The notes beneath the pieces were generated by a model, which saw only the letters and a list, made by a program, of their open reading frames with translations, was not told the DNA's origin and ran no database searches. DNA of 64,000 nucleotides from Chrysoporthe austroafricana (lineage: Eukaryota; Ascomycota; Sordariomycetes; Diaporthales; Cryphonectriaceae), in contig JYIP02000014.1 in assembly GCA_001051155.2 (NCBI GenBank), positions 1 to 64,000 of the forward strand, given 5' to 3'. The translations under genes and the position numbers were made by a program. Shown in pieces: positions 13,701 through 24,724 of this stretch (its first letter is position 1; each line of letters opens with the position of its first letter).

Positions 13701-14262
13701 TTAGGAATTAATAGAAAAATTGCCGTATATTTATTACTGTAATGTATATTTTTTTTCTTAGCTATTTAATAATTTCTTGCTATAATGGCAAAAGGTAAGT
13801 ATCGGAAACTAAAACTTTATTTAAAGCGCATAAATCAATTATTATATGTCCTTTCCTCTAGCTATTTATATTCTTCCAAACTATAAAGATTAATAAACCG
13901 AATGGCATTGCATTTATAACCCATTTAGCTCGATTTTGCTAGTATAATTTGTTTAAAATTTCGTTAATTACTTCCTAGTTTTCTTTACTTAAATAATATA
14001 GCTTTTATCCTATTTTCTAATTCTGCTATCTTTTAACTAAGTCGACCTTTATCTATTAATCGATTGGCATATTAATAGGATTTATATTTTTGAAAACTTT
14101 AGCGTATGCCCGTATTAATTTTATAACTTTATGGAAAAATTCCGGTAAATGCTTGCAAACGTATATACCGAATTCAATTTCCGATTCCTTAATAGCTTTA
14201 TCTTTCCGGATCCTTAATTTATTACTGTTTTCGAAATAATCTTTTATTTCGGGGGTTTCCAT
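10800..14262 (-). pseudogene. Family 1 pol: RT, RNase H, integrase, chromodomain
   Basis: Minus-strand polyprotein in fragments. The pre-RT/RT start is at 14,056-14,262. The RT catalytic block reads AFIDDIVIHS near 13,530-13,550, so the paired aspartates survive. The integrase core at 11,854-12,057 has FLDIFLTITDKYSKA and IISDRDSKFLSEFWKYL, the D and D-x-K/R signatures of the catalytic core. The chromodomain at 10,876-11,139 has HKIEYLVKWMNYSSYYN followed by an EXF-type helix, as in chromoviruses that target heterochromatin. Stops and frameshifts separate the pieces, so no functional polyprotein is expected. Confidence 0.8.
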
Positions 14263-14299
14263 ATCCGGGAATCGGTACTCTTCCAGCTATTTTCTAGTA

Positions 14300-17200
14300 A
14301 TTTCCGCAATTTGTTAGAAAATATGCTTAATGAATAATAGTTAGTCTAAATTCAGCTTTCCTGAAAGCTATAACCTATTCTAGGTTTATTGAAAGAAGTA
14401 TTATCGCGCGATATAATAGTAGTTATCGTAATTTGCTAGCGGGGTTATATAATCCGTCTGGAATAGTTCGATCGTCTTTAAAAATTGGTTTTTCTGGATT
14501 CTCAAAGGGGTTGCTGCTTGGTTCGTTACCAGGATTTCCTTAATCTGGTAGCCTATCAAGCAATTTATCTACCCTTTCTATTTCGGCCTGAATAAAAGAG
14601 TTACGTTTTTGGGATTCGCTTGATACTAATAAGGACTAGCTTATAAGATTTAAGCAGCATTATCGTAATAGTTGCAGCCTTTGCTTGCCGAAATCGTACT
14701 GGCATTCGGGCAAATACTTTTACTTTTACCGTAGTATTACTAAAATAACCAAATCGTATAAACGATTCTGAATTCAGAATATTCAATTCGTAAGGAATAT
14801 TGTATTCCTATTTTAGCAAGATATTTGCTTCCAGTCGATCTAATATCCAAATTTTTATTCGAGTACGAAATATAATTAAATAGCCGTACTTATTGCTTTA
14901 AAAATACAAATCGAATTCAGCTTAGCCTTTTGCTAGCGACTGGCTTATGCTTTTGAGCTTGGCTTTTATATTCCAGTCTACTTTCGCTTTAAGGAATTGC
15001 ATTAGCAATTCCTTAGCGATAGCATAATAACTAGCGCTTATATCGATACAGACTTTTATATCCGGCCCATTCGGGTATGCTTTGGCTGCGGCTTTTGCAT
15101 ACGTATAGCTGCTGCCCTAATAAGGCTTGACCGTAAGTATAGGAATGTTATATCCCAAGATTTCTCTTTTCTATATATCGATTTTGGGAAAATTCTATAA
15201 TTGATTGGATAGTTATATAGGGTATTTGATATGGAATATGCTTTCGTTTACTAATAGTTTTACTTTTTCGGCTCGAAAAATCCAGATATCGTTTTCGATT
15301 ATTACGTTTTCCTTATTAGCCTGTTCTTCCAATTCGTCCTTTTGCTTTTATAGGTTTTCGCTATTTTCGGTCTTTTTATCGTATTTATCGCTATCCGCTA
15401 TAAACAGATTGTCGTTTACGGGAAAATAGCCTTTTCGAGCCAGCTCGTCCTCTTTATCTGGATTATATTGCAATTTTCCGTTATCGATATTGAAATTTGC
15501 TAGGGTTAACTAGACAAAATATCTTCTAATATCTTTTCGTGCGAATCGATAGTAAAAGCGCGATTAGAAATTTCGGTTTTTTGAAATTGAATTTCTGCTA
15601 TTATTTATAATATTGGTTAATATCTTCCTGGCTATACTCGAAATATTTTGTTATCTAGCTATCCGTTCTTATAATTGGTTCCGAACGTTTATTAGCTTTC
15701 GCTATTATTCTGGTAAGAGTTTTCGGAATTCGTATTCCGAGATATATTTAGTACCTTTAAATAGATTTGGCTAGTTAAACGTCCTTATCGGGCGGGATAA
15801 ATATTCAGGTCTTTGAAGCCTATATCTTCTAGGGCATTTTGGGAATATATTGGCTAGGAAGTAAATATTAATATTGGGAAGATTGGCAGCCGATTGCGTA
15901 ACTTTCCGTACCGGTTATGCGGGTTTACGAGATAGTTTTATTATGCAGTCTGATTTGAAAATATGCTATATCTCTTGTTTCATTTTGAGACGTTTTTCGA
16001 AATCCCTCGTATTCTTATTTCAACCAGGTCTATCGAAATATCTAGCTATTAATTCTTTATCGATCCGATTCCAGATATTTCTGGCTAAATACGAGTTTGG
16101 GTATTCGGCTAGCTTAATAAATCGACGGATATAATGGGTAAATTCTAGAATATTGCAATTATTGCGTATATCTTTCCTAGAATATTATTAGGCATTTAGC
16201 AAATTTTCTGCAATTTTCTGCAATATAGAGAAATCTCTTTTCAATTACTTCTTCTATTAATTCCAATTATATTTATGCAAAGTAAAATCTTTACGCTTTT
16301 AGGAAAATAATGTAAAATAGAATTAAATATATATTATTTTAATTAAGCAAACGAGTAAATGGAAGCTAAAATATTTAGCGCATTTTGCATTTCTAGCTAT
16401 ATATATTTTATACCGGTTTATAAAAGCTTGAAAGTCTTTCCAGATAGTAATTTTGCTATTTGTAATGGATATGATTATTAAATTAGCATAATCGTTCCAG
16501 TTTTCGTAAAATCGGAACCGCTCTATAACCGTATTTTTGAATTCCCTATTAATACTAACGGGCAATGCTATAAATTTAAATGAATTAAGTTAATAAGCTT
16601 GGGAGTTTTTGGGTTATTTATAGCCGAATAATAGGTTTCGAGAATTATTGCTTTTATTATTGCTAGGATCCGATAGATCCGGTAGTCTATCTGGCTTACC
16701 GACTAGTTTTTCTTGGAAATCAAAATCAACTTTAATATTTAGCTCGGAACTCGAAAATAATCTTTAGTCTGGTTAATTTCCTGCTTTTAATATAAATATT
16801 TGCCAGATACGTTCTTTAATATCAGGAAATGCCGGTCTGGTAAAGCGATATCCGTTACTAGCGTAATATTTCGCGGCCGAAACGGGAAGGGGTTCCTTAA
16901 TAAGTTCCGATTGAGGCGCTTGCATATTGAAAGCTTATTGCAATCGGAGCATTTTCTTGAACCCAATGCGTACCGCTTTTTTCGAAATAAAGCCGTTTTG
17001 GTAGATTGCTTTCATTTCGGGTTGCTGCAGAAACTGGTCCAATAGGCCAGTAATTAGGAAGGAAAGGGTCGGGTATTTCTGAAAGATAATAATAAGACTG
17101 TCCGATTTTCCCTTATCCAGTCTTTCTTCCTTATAATCTTCTTTTCCGAAAAGCTGCGAATAGTCCGATAAACCCGATTGGGGCATTAGTATGCTTTCTG

Positions 17201-18030
17201 CTATAAAGTTTATAAAGTTAGCCGGAATAGCTATAATGGAACCTTATCTGGAAGCATTCCGATTCTAAGCTCCCGTTAAGGGGAAAGAAATGCGCCCATT
17301 TTCTGGAACTAGTTATTTTCTTTTGCTTTTATCTATTTTTCTTACTATAACTGAAAAACTCCCGGATTTATCGGTAAATCTATAATCTGGGTTTTCGGTC
17401 GAATATCGTAATAGATAAATATATTTAATTCCGCTATTAATATTAGTATATTCAAGCATATAATGCTTTCGATTTTCGATAGACTATTATTAAGCCAATT
17501 CTTTTAACGGATTTTCCGGGTTATTAAGTCGAAAGGTATCCTCGCTCTCGTTTATTTCTATAAGCATTTATTATTATTCCTTTTCCGTTATCGTTTCGGC
17601 AAGCTATCGAAATTTGCGATATTTGGAAAAATCTTCTCAGAATATATTATTTTCTCCTATTTACTGGAATAGATTTTTATCGAAATTCGATTTTCTTCCC
17701 TCTTAAGTCCAGCGCTTAAGCAATAAAGGCTATCCTTACTTAATTACCTATACCTTTACTTTCTGCAAAAGTGCATTGGCTTCTTTAAAGTTCTGTTTCG
17801 CCTTTTCGTATCGATCGGCCAAAAGTTTCCAGTCGATAAAAGCGTACGCAATTTCAAAAAAGATCTTAATATCCGATATAACCTAATCTTTCCTTTTAGG
17901 GTCGTTCAAAGCTTATATAAACTTATATACCTGGGCGGAATGCTTAATTTCGATATAGTCGATAAGCCGTAGTAATAAAACGTTATTGCCAGTAATTGCT
18001 ATAGTAAATTAGTAATGAATTATCAATAAA
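14300..18030 (-). pseudogene. Family 1 gag and gag-pol junction region
   Basis: Minus-strand, degenerate, in the 5' half of the element. Open pieces include 16,935-17,186 and 16,323-16,565, the latter with FRFYENWNDYANLI and WKDFQAFINRYKIY, compatible with a capsid-like gag. Between about 17,050 and 17,950 a Lys/Glu-rich frame can be followed with TAG/TAA interruptions. I do not see an intact zinc knuckle. Assignment to gag rests mainly on position between the leader and RT. Confidence 0.5.
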
Positions 18031-18039
18031 TAATTATAA

Positions 18040-18205
18040 TATTTCCTATAAAAACGCTATTTTTATAAAAGCCGATATCTTATAAGACCGATATTCTTAT
18101 AAAAGCCGATATTTTATAAAGCCGATATCTCTATAGAAGCTATTATCTTATAGGACCGATATTCTTATAAGAACTGTTACTTTATAAAGCCAATAATCGA
18201 AACCC
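18040..18205. repeat. Short tandem palindromic repeats in the family 1 leader
   Basis: Repeated (G)CCGATATyTTATAAGA / CTTATAAAAGCCGATAT words in about seven imperfect copies. Each has a self-complementary CTTATAAG centre. They lie between the 5' LTR (right LTR) and gag. The same array occurs in the partial copy at 41,285-41,450, so it belongs to the element and not to the insertion site. Confidence 0.75.
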
Positions 18206-18242
18206 GATTACGCAGCAAAAGCATGCAAAGCATAACTATTAA

Positions 18243-18450
18243 TTGATAATAAACGTACTGAAATATATTATAAAGCATAATTCTTTTAAGAAAGTAAACT
18301 ATGCTAAAGCTTATTAAAGCATTATATAAGCCTTCCGGTAAGGGTATAGCATCCACTTAGTAAATTCATTGCGTATTTATTAGAGGATTTACTATAGATT
18401 TACCAGGCGAATCCATTACGAATTCACCTCGTCTATAAGTTTTGCTATTA
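18243..18450 (-). repeat. Family 1 LTR (5' LTR of the element)
   Basis: 208-bp terminal repeat starting TGATAATAAACG and ending CTATTA (RIPed CTATCA). Followed by the target duplication TTATT and then by helicase sequence collinear with unit 2. Confidence 0.88.
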
Positions 18451-18455
18451 TTATT

Positions 18456-21400
18456 CCAGAAAAGAAAAATAGTATTATTATTTCTATCCCGGCTTGCTTG
18501 TCCGCTTTCCTAAGCGTAATTTCGTAATTGCTTTAGCAATTCGATATAAATAATTATATAAATCGTAAGAATATCGAAACTTATTCTTAATGCATTAATA
18601 GTTATAATAATACGCTTATTTTCCATTTATTTCTAAATAATAATAAGCTTATTAAGCATATTAATTATTTTGCTATAATATATCTTATAGCTTAAAGCAG
18701 CCTTAAGCCTTTCGATATACTAGATAATTCTGCTATAAATAATCGCTTTGCTTTCGTCTTAGCGCATTAGGATTAACGCAATTGCTTTGCAAATAGAAAT
18801 TTCGATTTAATCGGACGCAATTTTATATACCCGATAGCTAATATTCTTTCAAATTATAGCTATCCGGAAAATAATAAAGCGAGAAATTTATATTATACAG
18901 AAAAACGAAAGTTCATTTCGAAAAAGCAGCATAGCTATTAAAAAAATATGCTATATGCTATAAGCTGCAATAATCGCCTTAAGCTTTTATATTTTAAACC
19001 GAAAGCCGTTTTTAATATCGAAAGAAATATAATATTTATTTATAATTACCCGATCTAATTGCTTGCAAATCCGGAATTAGTTAATAAAAGTACGAAATTG
19101 CTGCATAATAGCAAATTTAAGCATAATAAAAATAATAATTGCAATACGGTTAATTGCAAACCCGGCCCAAATATGCATATCGATTTAATATATCTAGCAT
19201 TTTCGGATTAAATTGCTTTATAATGCAATAATCGGAAAAATAATAATCGAAATGCTTTAAGGCAAATAATAAGCCGGGAATAGGAAAAAAAGAGCTTTTC
19301 CGCTACTAATCTTAGCAATTTGCAAGATAAGCGTTTCGTTTCGTATAATTGCCTTAAATATAGCTTCCTAGCCGTTTCGGAAATGCATTTATTTCTTTAT
19401 TATCTGCTATAATTAGTCGGGAAAGTCGGTTTCGTAAAGCTGCCGGAAGCGCTATAGCCGGCTTTACTCGAATTCTCTTTCGAAAATCTCTCTTTTCCGC
19501 TTGGAAAGAACCTGATAGCTATAAGAGCTTCGGAAGCCGAGAAAGCGATATTATTGGATGCTAGCTATTCGAAATTAATCTTTTCGGAAAGCGAATTCGA
19601 ACTATCCTTGCTATAGCTCTTTTCCGTATATTATATAAGCTATTGCAATACTATACCCGGCTTGTAAATCCAAAATATAATCTGTTTTTTCGTTATTAAT
19701 CAAATCGTTTTCGCTATTTTCTTATTGCTTTTGCTTGCGGCTGCTATAGCTTTCTTTCTAATACTAGCAGGCAATAGCAATCGCTATATACTACTAGGCG
19801 CTAATAGTAATTTTGGAACTTAATAGCTATAGCGTATATTGCTAGAAAAGGCGCTATATCCGATTCGAAAGTTACGGTTGTATATTTCGAACCGCTTATT
19901 CCGAATCCGGCCTTTCTTTCTATTATGCCGATATTAAAACAGATTCAGCTTAGAAAAACGGATTTCGCGCCTGGCTAACGCTTAGAAGCCTTTCAATTTG
20001 CTATTAGAAAAGAAAGGCAAACCAGAAATATTAAATAATAAAAGCCCCGATTTCGTATAGCAAATAATAATAAATAATCTTAAGCTATATTGCTATTCGG
20101 TACCTTTTATAATATAAAATTATAAAATAAATAAGCTTGCTATAAATAAAGAAATTACGAATGCTTCCGTATACTGAATTCTCTAATCGGAAAGTTAAGA
20201 TTTTAGGAATTCGTACTGGCTGCCTTCCGGTAAGATATATTAAGACTAGGATTTGCTTGCAGAATTTCTTTGCCCGGCAGCAGAATTAGCAAAAAGTACG
20301 AATCCGGATTTATTATAAATTTTATTCGAATTAACGGGTATATAATTCCGTATAAGCAAGAATACAGTATAATAGCTATTCTTAGCAATTAAGAAGCTAC
20401 TAATTTCGATAATTAGTAAAGAATGAATAGCCGATCTGGTTTTCGTAATAATTATTTTCGATCGAAAGCCAGTCAATAAGCAGCAAAATATCTAAATCCG
20501 GAATTTCGAGCATTTCGGCAAAGCTCTATTATGCTAAGCTTAATAGGCTATAGGCCATATCGGAAATCTGAATAGACGAAACTTGTATGCCGTAATAGAG
20601 AATCCGATTTCTTTGCTATTCGATTCCGCTTTGCGCTGCAAATATATACCGGATTTTTAAATTATACAAGCATATTTCGTAAATCTAATTGAGCAGTATT
20701 AGCTTAATTTCAGGGTTAATAATTATTATATACCAATAGACTTTGGCTTAAACGATTTCGAAAAGCTTACGGTATTGCTCCTTTGCTTATTATTCGGAAA
20801 TTGCTATGCTAGTTTCGGCCCGTTCTGTTATAATCTCGTTTTCGCATTCGAAATAACTTTGCGAAATAATAAATATTCAGGCTATTTTAATTATAGCAGA
20901 ATAAGTATTAGTATAATCGAATAGCATTGCTTAGCTATTATCGTTTCGAATATTAAGAACGGCTAGAGCGTTTAAGAGGGCGCTATAATATTCAGTATTT
21001 TAAAACGGATAGTCGAAAAGCTAAATCGTAAAATCTAAATAAGCCTGATTATATTGCGATAGAATATCCGTATACGAACGTACCGAGATATTTTCGGTTT
21101 AATATAAAAGCTATTAATATAAATAGCTTTATACGGTTATTAATCGATATTCTAACCGCTAATCAGATAAGATAGCCTGGGTTTGTATAATATAGCTAAT
21201 AATCTGGCGCTAAATATCCAAATACCGCTCTTACGAGCTGGGTTCGAATCGGCTATCGAACGGCTATTTGGGCTTCGTATGCTTATCTTTCCGGTTAATT
21301 TCGAAAAAGACAGAATGGCCAATAATAATAGCGATCGCTATATTTCGTATTTGCTAAGCATTTTGCTAAAAGCTATTCCATATAGCTTGCAAAACCGGCT

Positions 21401-22000
21401 TATTTTCCCGAATTAGCATAACGAAATCCTTAGTTCTAATCAAGTCGAAACTTTGCAAATAAGCAGCTTAGTTTATTTTGCAAAGTTATAAATTGAGCTT
21501 TAGCTGCTTATCCCTTTCCTGGATTTGCTTATCTATCTGATCGGTAAATATTTATTATATTCGGCAAAAAGATGCAATAATTTGCTATTTCGGAAATTCT
21601 TCGCTACTATGCTTATCTTTTGCGGTATTGCTTTGCCATTCTATTTCGAATTATCTGCTAGCCTGCTAGCTTAGAAAGAGCTATTAATAGCATATTTATA
21701 TTCGTTAAAGGATTAAGAAAATAGCTTTATAAGCAAACGGATAGCTATTTATACGGGAATTAACCTATTCGTACGAAATACAATAATAGTCTTGCATTTT
21801 ATTATATTATTAGCTAATAAAATAGCATTCTTAGCAAGCAAGGCTATTTATCTGGATATTACCGAGAAACGGGATAGAATTGCTTAACGGATCTGGAAAT
21901 CGGAAATCTTGCAAGTCTTATTATATACGATAAATGCTAAGCAAGCTTTAAATAATACAGGCAATAGATTATCGCTATTTTTTTAGCATTCGGTAGCATA
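18456..22000 (-). pseudogene. Telomere-linked RecQ-type helicase, N-terminal and core part (unit 1)
   Basis: Minus-strand RIP-disabled gene, RecQ-type superfamily 2 helicase resembling fungal telomere-linked helicases. In order on the minus strand: QPVRIPKILTFR near 20,245-20,186 (family block GGQPARG); ILQIAKISSGKALFFLFPA near 19,330-19,283 (Walker A, Lys kept); LDRVIINKYYI near 19,060-19,026 (DECH box turned into NKYY); ESKAIIYSRII near 18,757-18,721 (motif IV); INALRISFDI near 18,600 (motif V); and RNYA-ESGQASRDR near 18,524-18,488 (motif VI, QESGRAGRD). The gene continues at 7,794 downwards after the insertion. Total span without the insert is at least 4.3 kb. The start codon was not located. 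Confidence 0.82.
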
Positions 22001-23641
22001 AAATAGCTAAATGCGCTAGAATTTCGTTTACTAAAATGCCGAAATAGCATTCTTTATATATTATAATATATAATTAAAGATAAAAAACGAATAGATAGAT
22101 TTGATTAGCTATATTCGAAATAGATATTTACGATATACGGAAAAAGGAATTTGAAAGGATAGCAAGTTTTAGCTTTTTTTCCTATTTATTTTATTAATCT
22201 ATTTTCTAATTAGAAATGCGAGCGGGTTAAGAGTAATATAGAAAGTTCTTTAATTTATTAATTACTTGATCAGAGTTCCGAATTAAGACTAATATAAAAC
22301 CCGTTTCGTTTTGATTGGTTATTTCGAAAAATAAGGCTTGCCCTATTAATTTTCTGAATAAAAATTTAGGGTTTGCAATTACAATCCTTTTAAACGTTAT
22401 ACAGTTCTTATATTTAGATATATTATAGACTATATTAAATAGATAAGAGATCGAATTAAAGCGATATAAATACTTTGAAAAACGGGTTAAATATAATTTG
22501 TATAATTTTAAACCGATCCTTTATTCCCGGTTTTTACTAGCGCTAAATTTTTACTTATATAAAAAAATTATCTTTTACTTTAAGGATATTTTTATTTAAA
22601 GATAGAGTTAAGGTTAATTATTTATATAGAATTCTAAATTCCGATTAATATAAACCCTTTTTCGTTTTAATTAATTATTTCAAAAAGCGGAATTTGCCCT
22701 ATTAATTTCTAAATGAAAATTTAAAGATTAATATTAATATAGCTTTTATTATAACTTTAAAAATAATTATAAAATAGCTATCGTTCTTTACGATTTTTCT
22801 AATCGTATATACGGATTCGTATTTGCTATACGAATGCTTTATTAAATTTGGAACGATTAAAGAGAAATATTTTATAGTTAATATAATAGCATTTAAATAA
22901 TTATATAAATAATATAAAATTATAAAAATATAATAAATTAATAATAACGATAATTTAGCTAATACTTTTATTAAAGCAATATTAAATAGAATATTAAAAC
23001 GCTTTATTAATAATAATTAGCTTATAGTTTATATAAAAAGATTTGTAAATAAGCTATAAAAAGGAAAAGAAAAAATATTATAAGAAAAGAAAAAATTGCT
23101 AGTATAGAATAGCTAATATAAAATAGCTAAAGCTATTCATTCTAATATATAAAGATAGGCTAAAATATAACCCGTATATTAAAGCAAAAGCTATTTCTAT
23201 ACTTTAGCTATTGCTTATAATTTTCTTTCTTTCTTTCTTTTTAAAGAGATATAATAATAAATAATAAATCAAACCTAATTATTATATACGTAATTAAGCC
23301 CAGTTAATAAAAACCGAAAAAAAAAAAATGCAATTTTTATTTTCTATTACTCTTTATTTCGTATTATGAAATATCCTCTTCCCGGCCTAAAAATTTAGCT
23401 AAAGCTATCCTTTCCGCTATACATTAGCTATTATATCTTTCTCTGCTTTAATATCAATCCGCAATTCGAGAATTACTATCTTATTAAATTCGAATTCCGA
23501 AAAAAGCATATTTAGCAGCTTAAAGCCAAATTAATAAAAAAGCCGATTAGTTTTTATTCATATAAAAGCGAATTTATATTAATACTTATAAGCGCTTTAA
23601 TTTCGTAAATAATTAAATGCATTCCATATATTTTAAATATA

Positions 23642-23646
23642 TATTG
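23642..23646. other. Target-site duplication, family 2 (left)
   Basis: TATTG, repeated exactly at 30,655-30,659 on the other side of the element. Unit 1 carries a single TATTA at the equivalent uninterrupted site (near 2,019). This fixes the element ends to the base. Confidence 0.85.
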
Positions 23647-23890
23647 TGTTATAAACGCTGCAGCAGATCTTTGGAAGTATTATAGGATCAAGGGGTTTAT
23701 GCTAATAAGAGCGATGCCGGATATAATCTTAAGCTTCAGGACGAATTTACTGCTTACTGAGTCCCGGTAAGCTAGGCTAAGCCCTGATAACCCTAACCCT
23801 AGCTTACGTATTCCTTGCGGGGTACGTATCCTTATTGCCTGGTTTGGTCCCAAATTAGGGTTTCTTTTTTCTGTATATTGGTTTATAACA
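23647..23890 (-). repeat. Family 2 LTR (3' LTR), 244 bp
   Basis: Begins TGTTATAAAC and ends GTTTATAACA. Contains AACCCTAACCCTAG at 23,789-23,802, two telomere-like CCCTAA units. The segment 23,752-23,780 has no counterpart in the right LTR, which has a different 51-nt segment at 30,494-30,544. Confidence 0.9.
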
Positions 23891-23906
23891 TTATCCCCTT
23901 TCCATT
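23891..23906 (-). other. Polypurine tract of family 2
   Basis: On the minus strand the 16 bases just upstream of the 3' LTR read AATGGAAAGGGGATAA, a typical purine-rich plus-strand primer. This confirms minus-strand orientation. Confidence 0.75.
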
Positions 23907-24724
23907 ACTTGTTATCCTTAATAATACTTTTGTGAGTATATTTGTTCGGCAAGTTTCTTATCGTACCTTCCTAATTGAGATATCTTACAGAGTTGGCAAG
24001 TCTCGTAATCCTTTATCCACTCTTTCTTCCAAGAGCTTTGCCCGCCTTGAACGATTTTCGTTTATCGAGTTTCGGGAATACGAAATTATGCCTTGTTCGT
24101 TCTGTTTCGAAAAGGGCTTGTCGTATCGTATGGTGGATAGGGTCAAGAGTTGTTCTAACTGTACGAAACGAGGGCGTTCTTGCGATACCGGGCGGGTTCC
24201 GTTATCGTCTCGTAAGCCTTCTTCTGATCCGCTTTCATTATTCCTCTTCCTGATACTGTTATAGTATTGCGAGTTACCGATAAATTGTCCCGGATCGATA
24301 ATCGTGAGGTTGAGGAAGAAGGGCGGCTTCTAAAGCTCCAGTCTCGTATAACCGAATCCTTGGCTTGTCTTGCGCGGCTAAAGAAATAATGCCGCTTCTT
24401 TTAAGAGAAAGGGATAAAGTTGGTAAACCAAGGTCTAGAGGAAAAGGAACGTAATCGTATGGCTGTCGAAATACAGGCAGTAGTCTCTGAGAAGTCCGCA
24501 GCTATTATTGCCGATCCTTCTTTTAGTAGTTTTGACTGGAATTCCGTAAGTATAGGTAATTCTGTAATGGACTAGTTTGGTTTTTTGGGTAAGGCCGGTT
24601 CCTATTCCGGATCCGGGTAATCCTTTTAGATAATTCGGGTAAGTAGAGCTTTTACGGGCTTATTCCTTTCCGTTATTGTTTGTCCAGGTAATCTGCTAAT
24701 GCTTAAGGTACATTTTGTAAGTTA

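Larger units (their letters stand above)
7795..18450 (-). mobile_element. Ty3/gypsy chromovirus, family 1 (10.66 kb), inserted in the unit 1 helicase
   Basis: Bounded by direct LTRs at 7,795-8,001 and 18,243-18,450. LTR ends are TGATAG...CTATCA type (TG/CA, 6-bp inverted ends) with RIP changes. The flanks are CTATT (7,790-7,794) and TTATT (18,451-18,455), and the uninterrupted sequence in unit 2 (AGCTATT-CCAGAAAAG near 36,133) marks the empty site. Coding is on the minus strand in the order gag, RT with an intact FIDD, RNase H, integrase, chromodomain. An additional long frame lies between the chromodomain and the 3' LTR, which makes the element unusually long. Confidence 0.88.
432..22061. 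repeat. Tandem unit 1, TLH-helicase repeat (interrupted by a retrotransposon)
   Basis: The sequence starting near 432 (TATAATATATAATTAAAAAT) recurs at about 22,062 and 39,748. All intervening blocks recur in the same order in unit 2: the AT-rich leader, the 180-bp array, the plus-strand frame and the minus-strand helicase. Without the inserted family 1 element (7,795-18,450) the unit is about 10.97 kb. Differences between the units are almost all C/T and G/A transitions, as expected from RIP. The minus strand holds a RecQ-like helicase and the plus strand an unrecognised convergent gene. Confidence 0.85.

Noticed and set aside
21238..21252. GGTTCGAATC word resembling a tRNA T arm
   Set aside because: No acceptor or anticodon stem around it, and unit 2 has GGCTTAAGCC at the same place.
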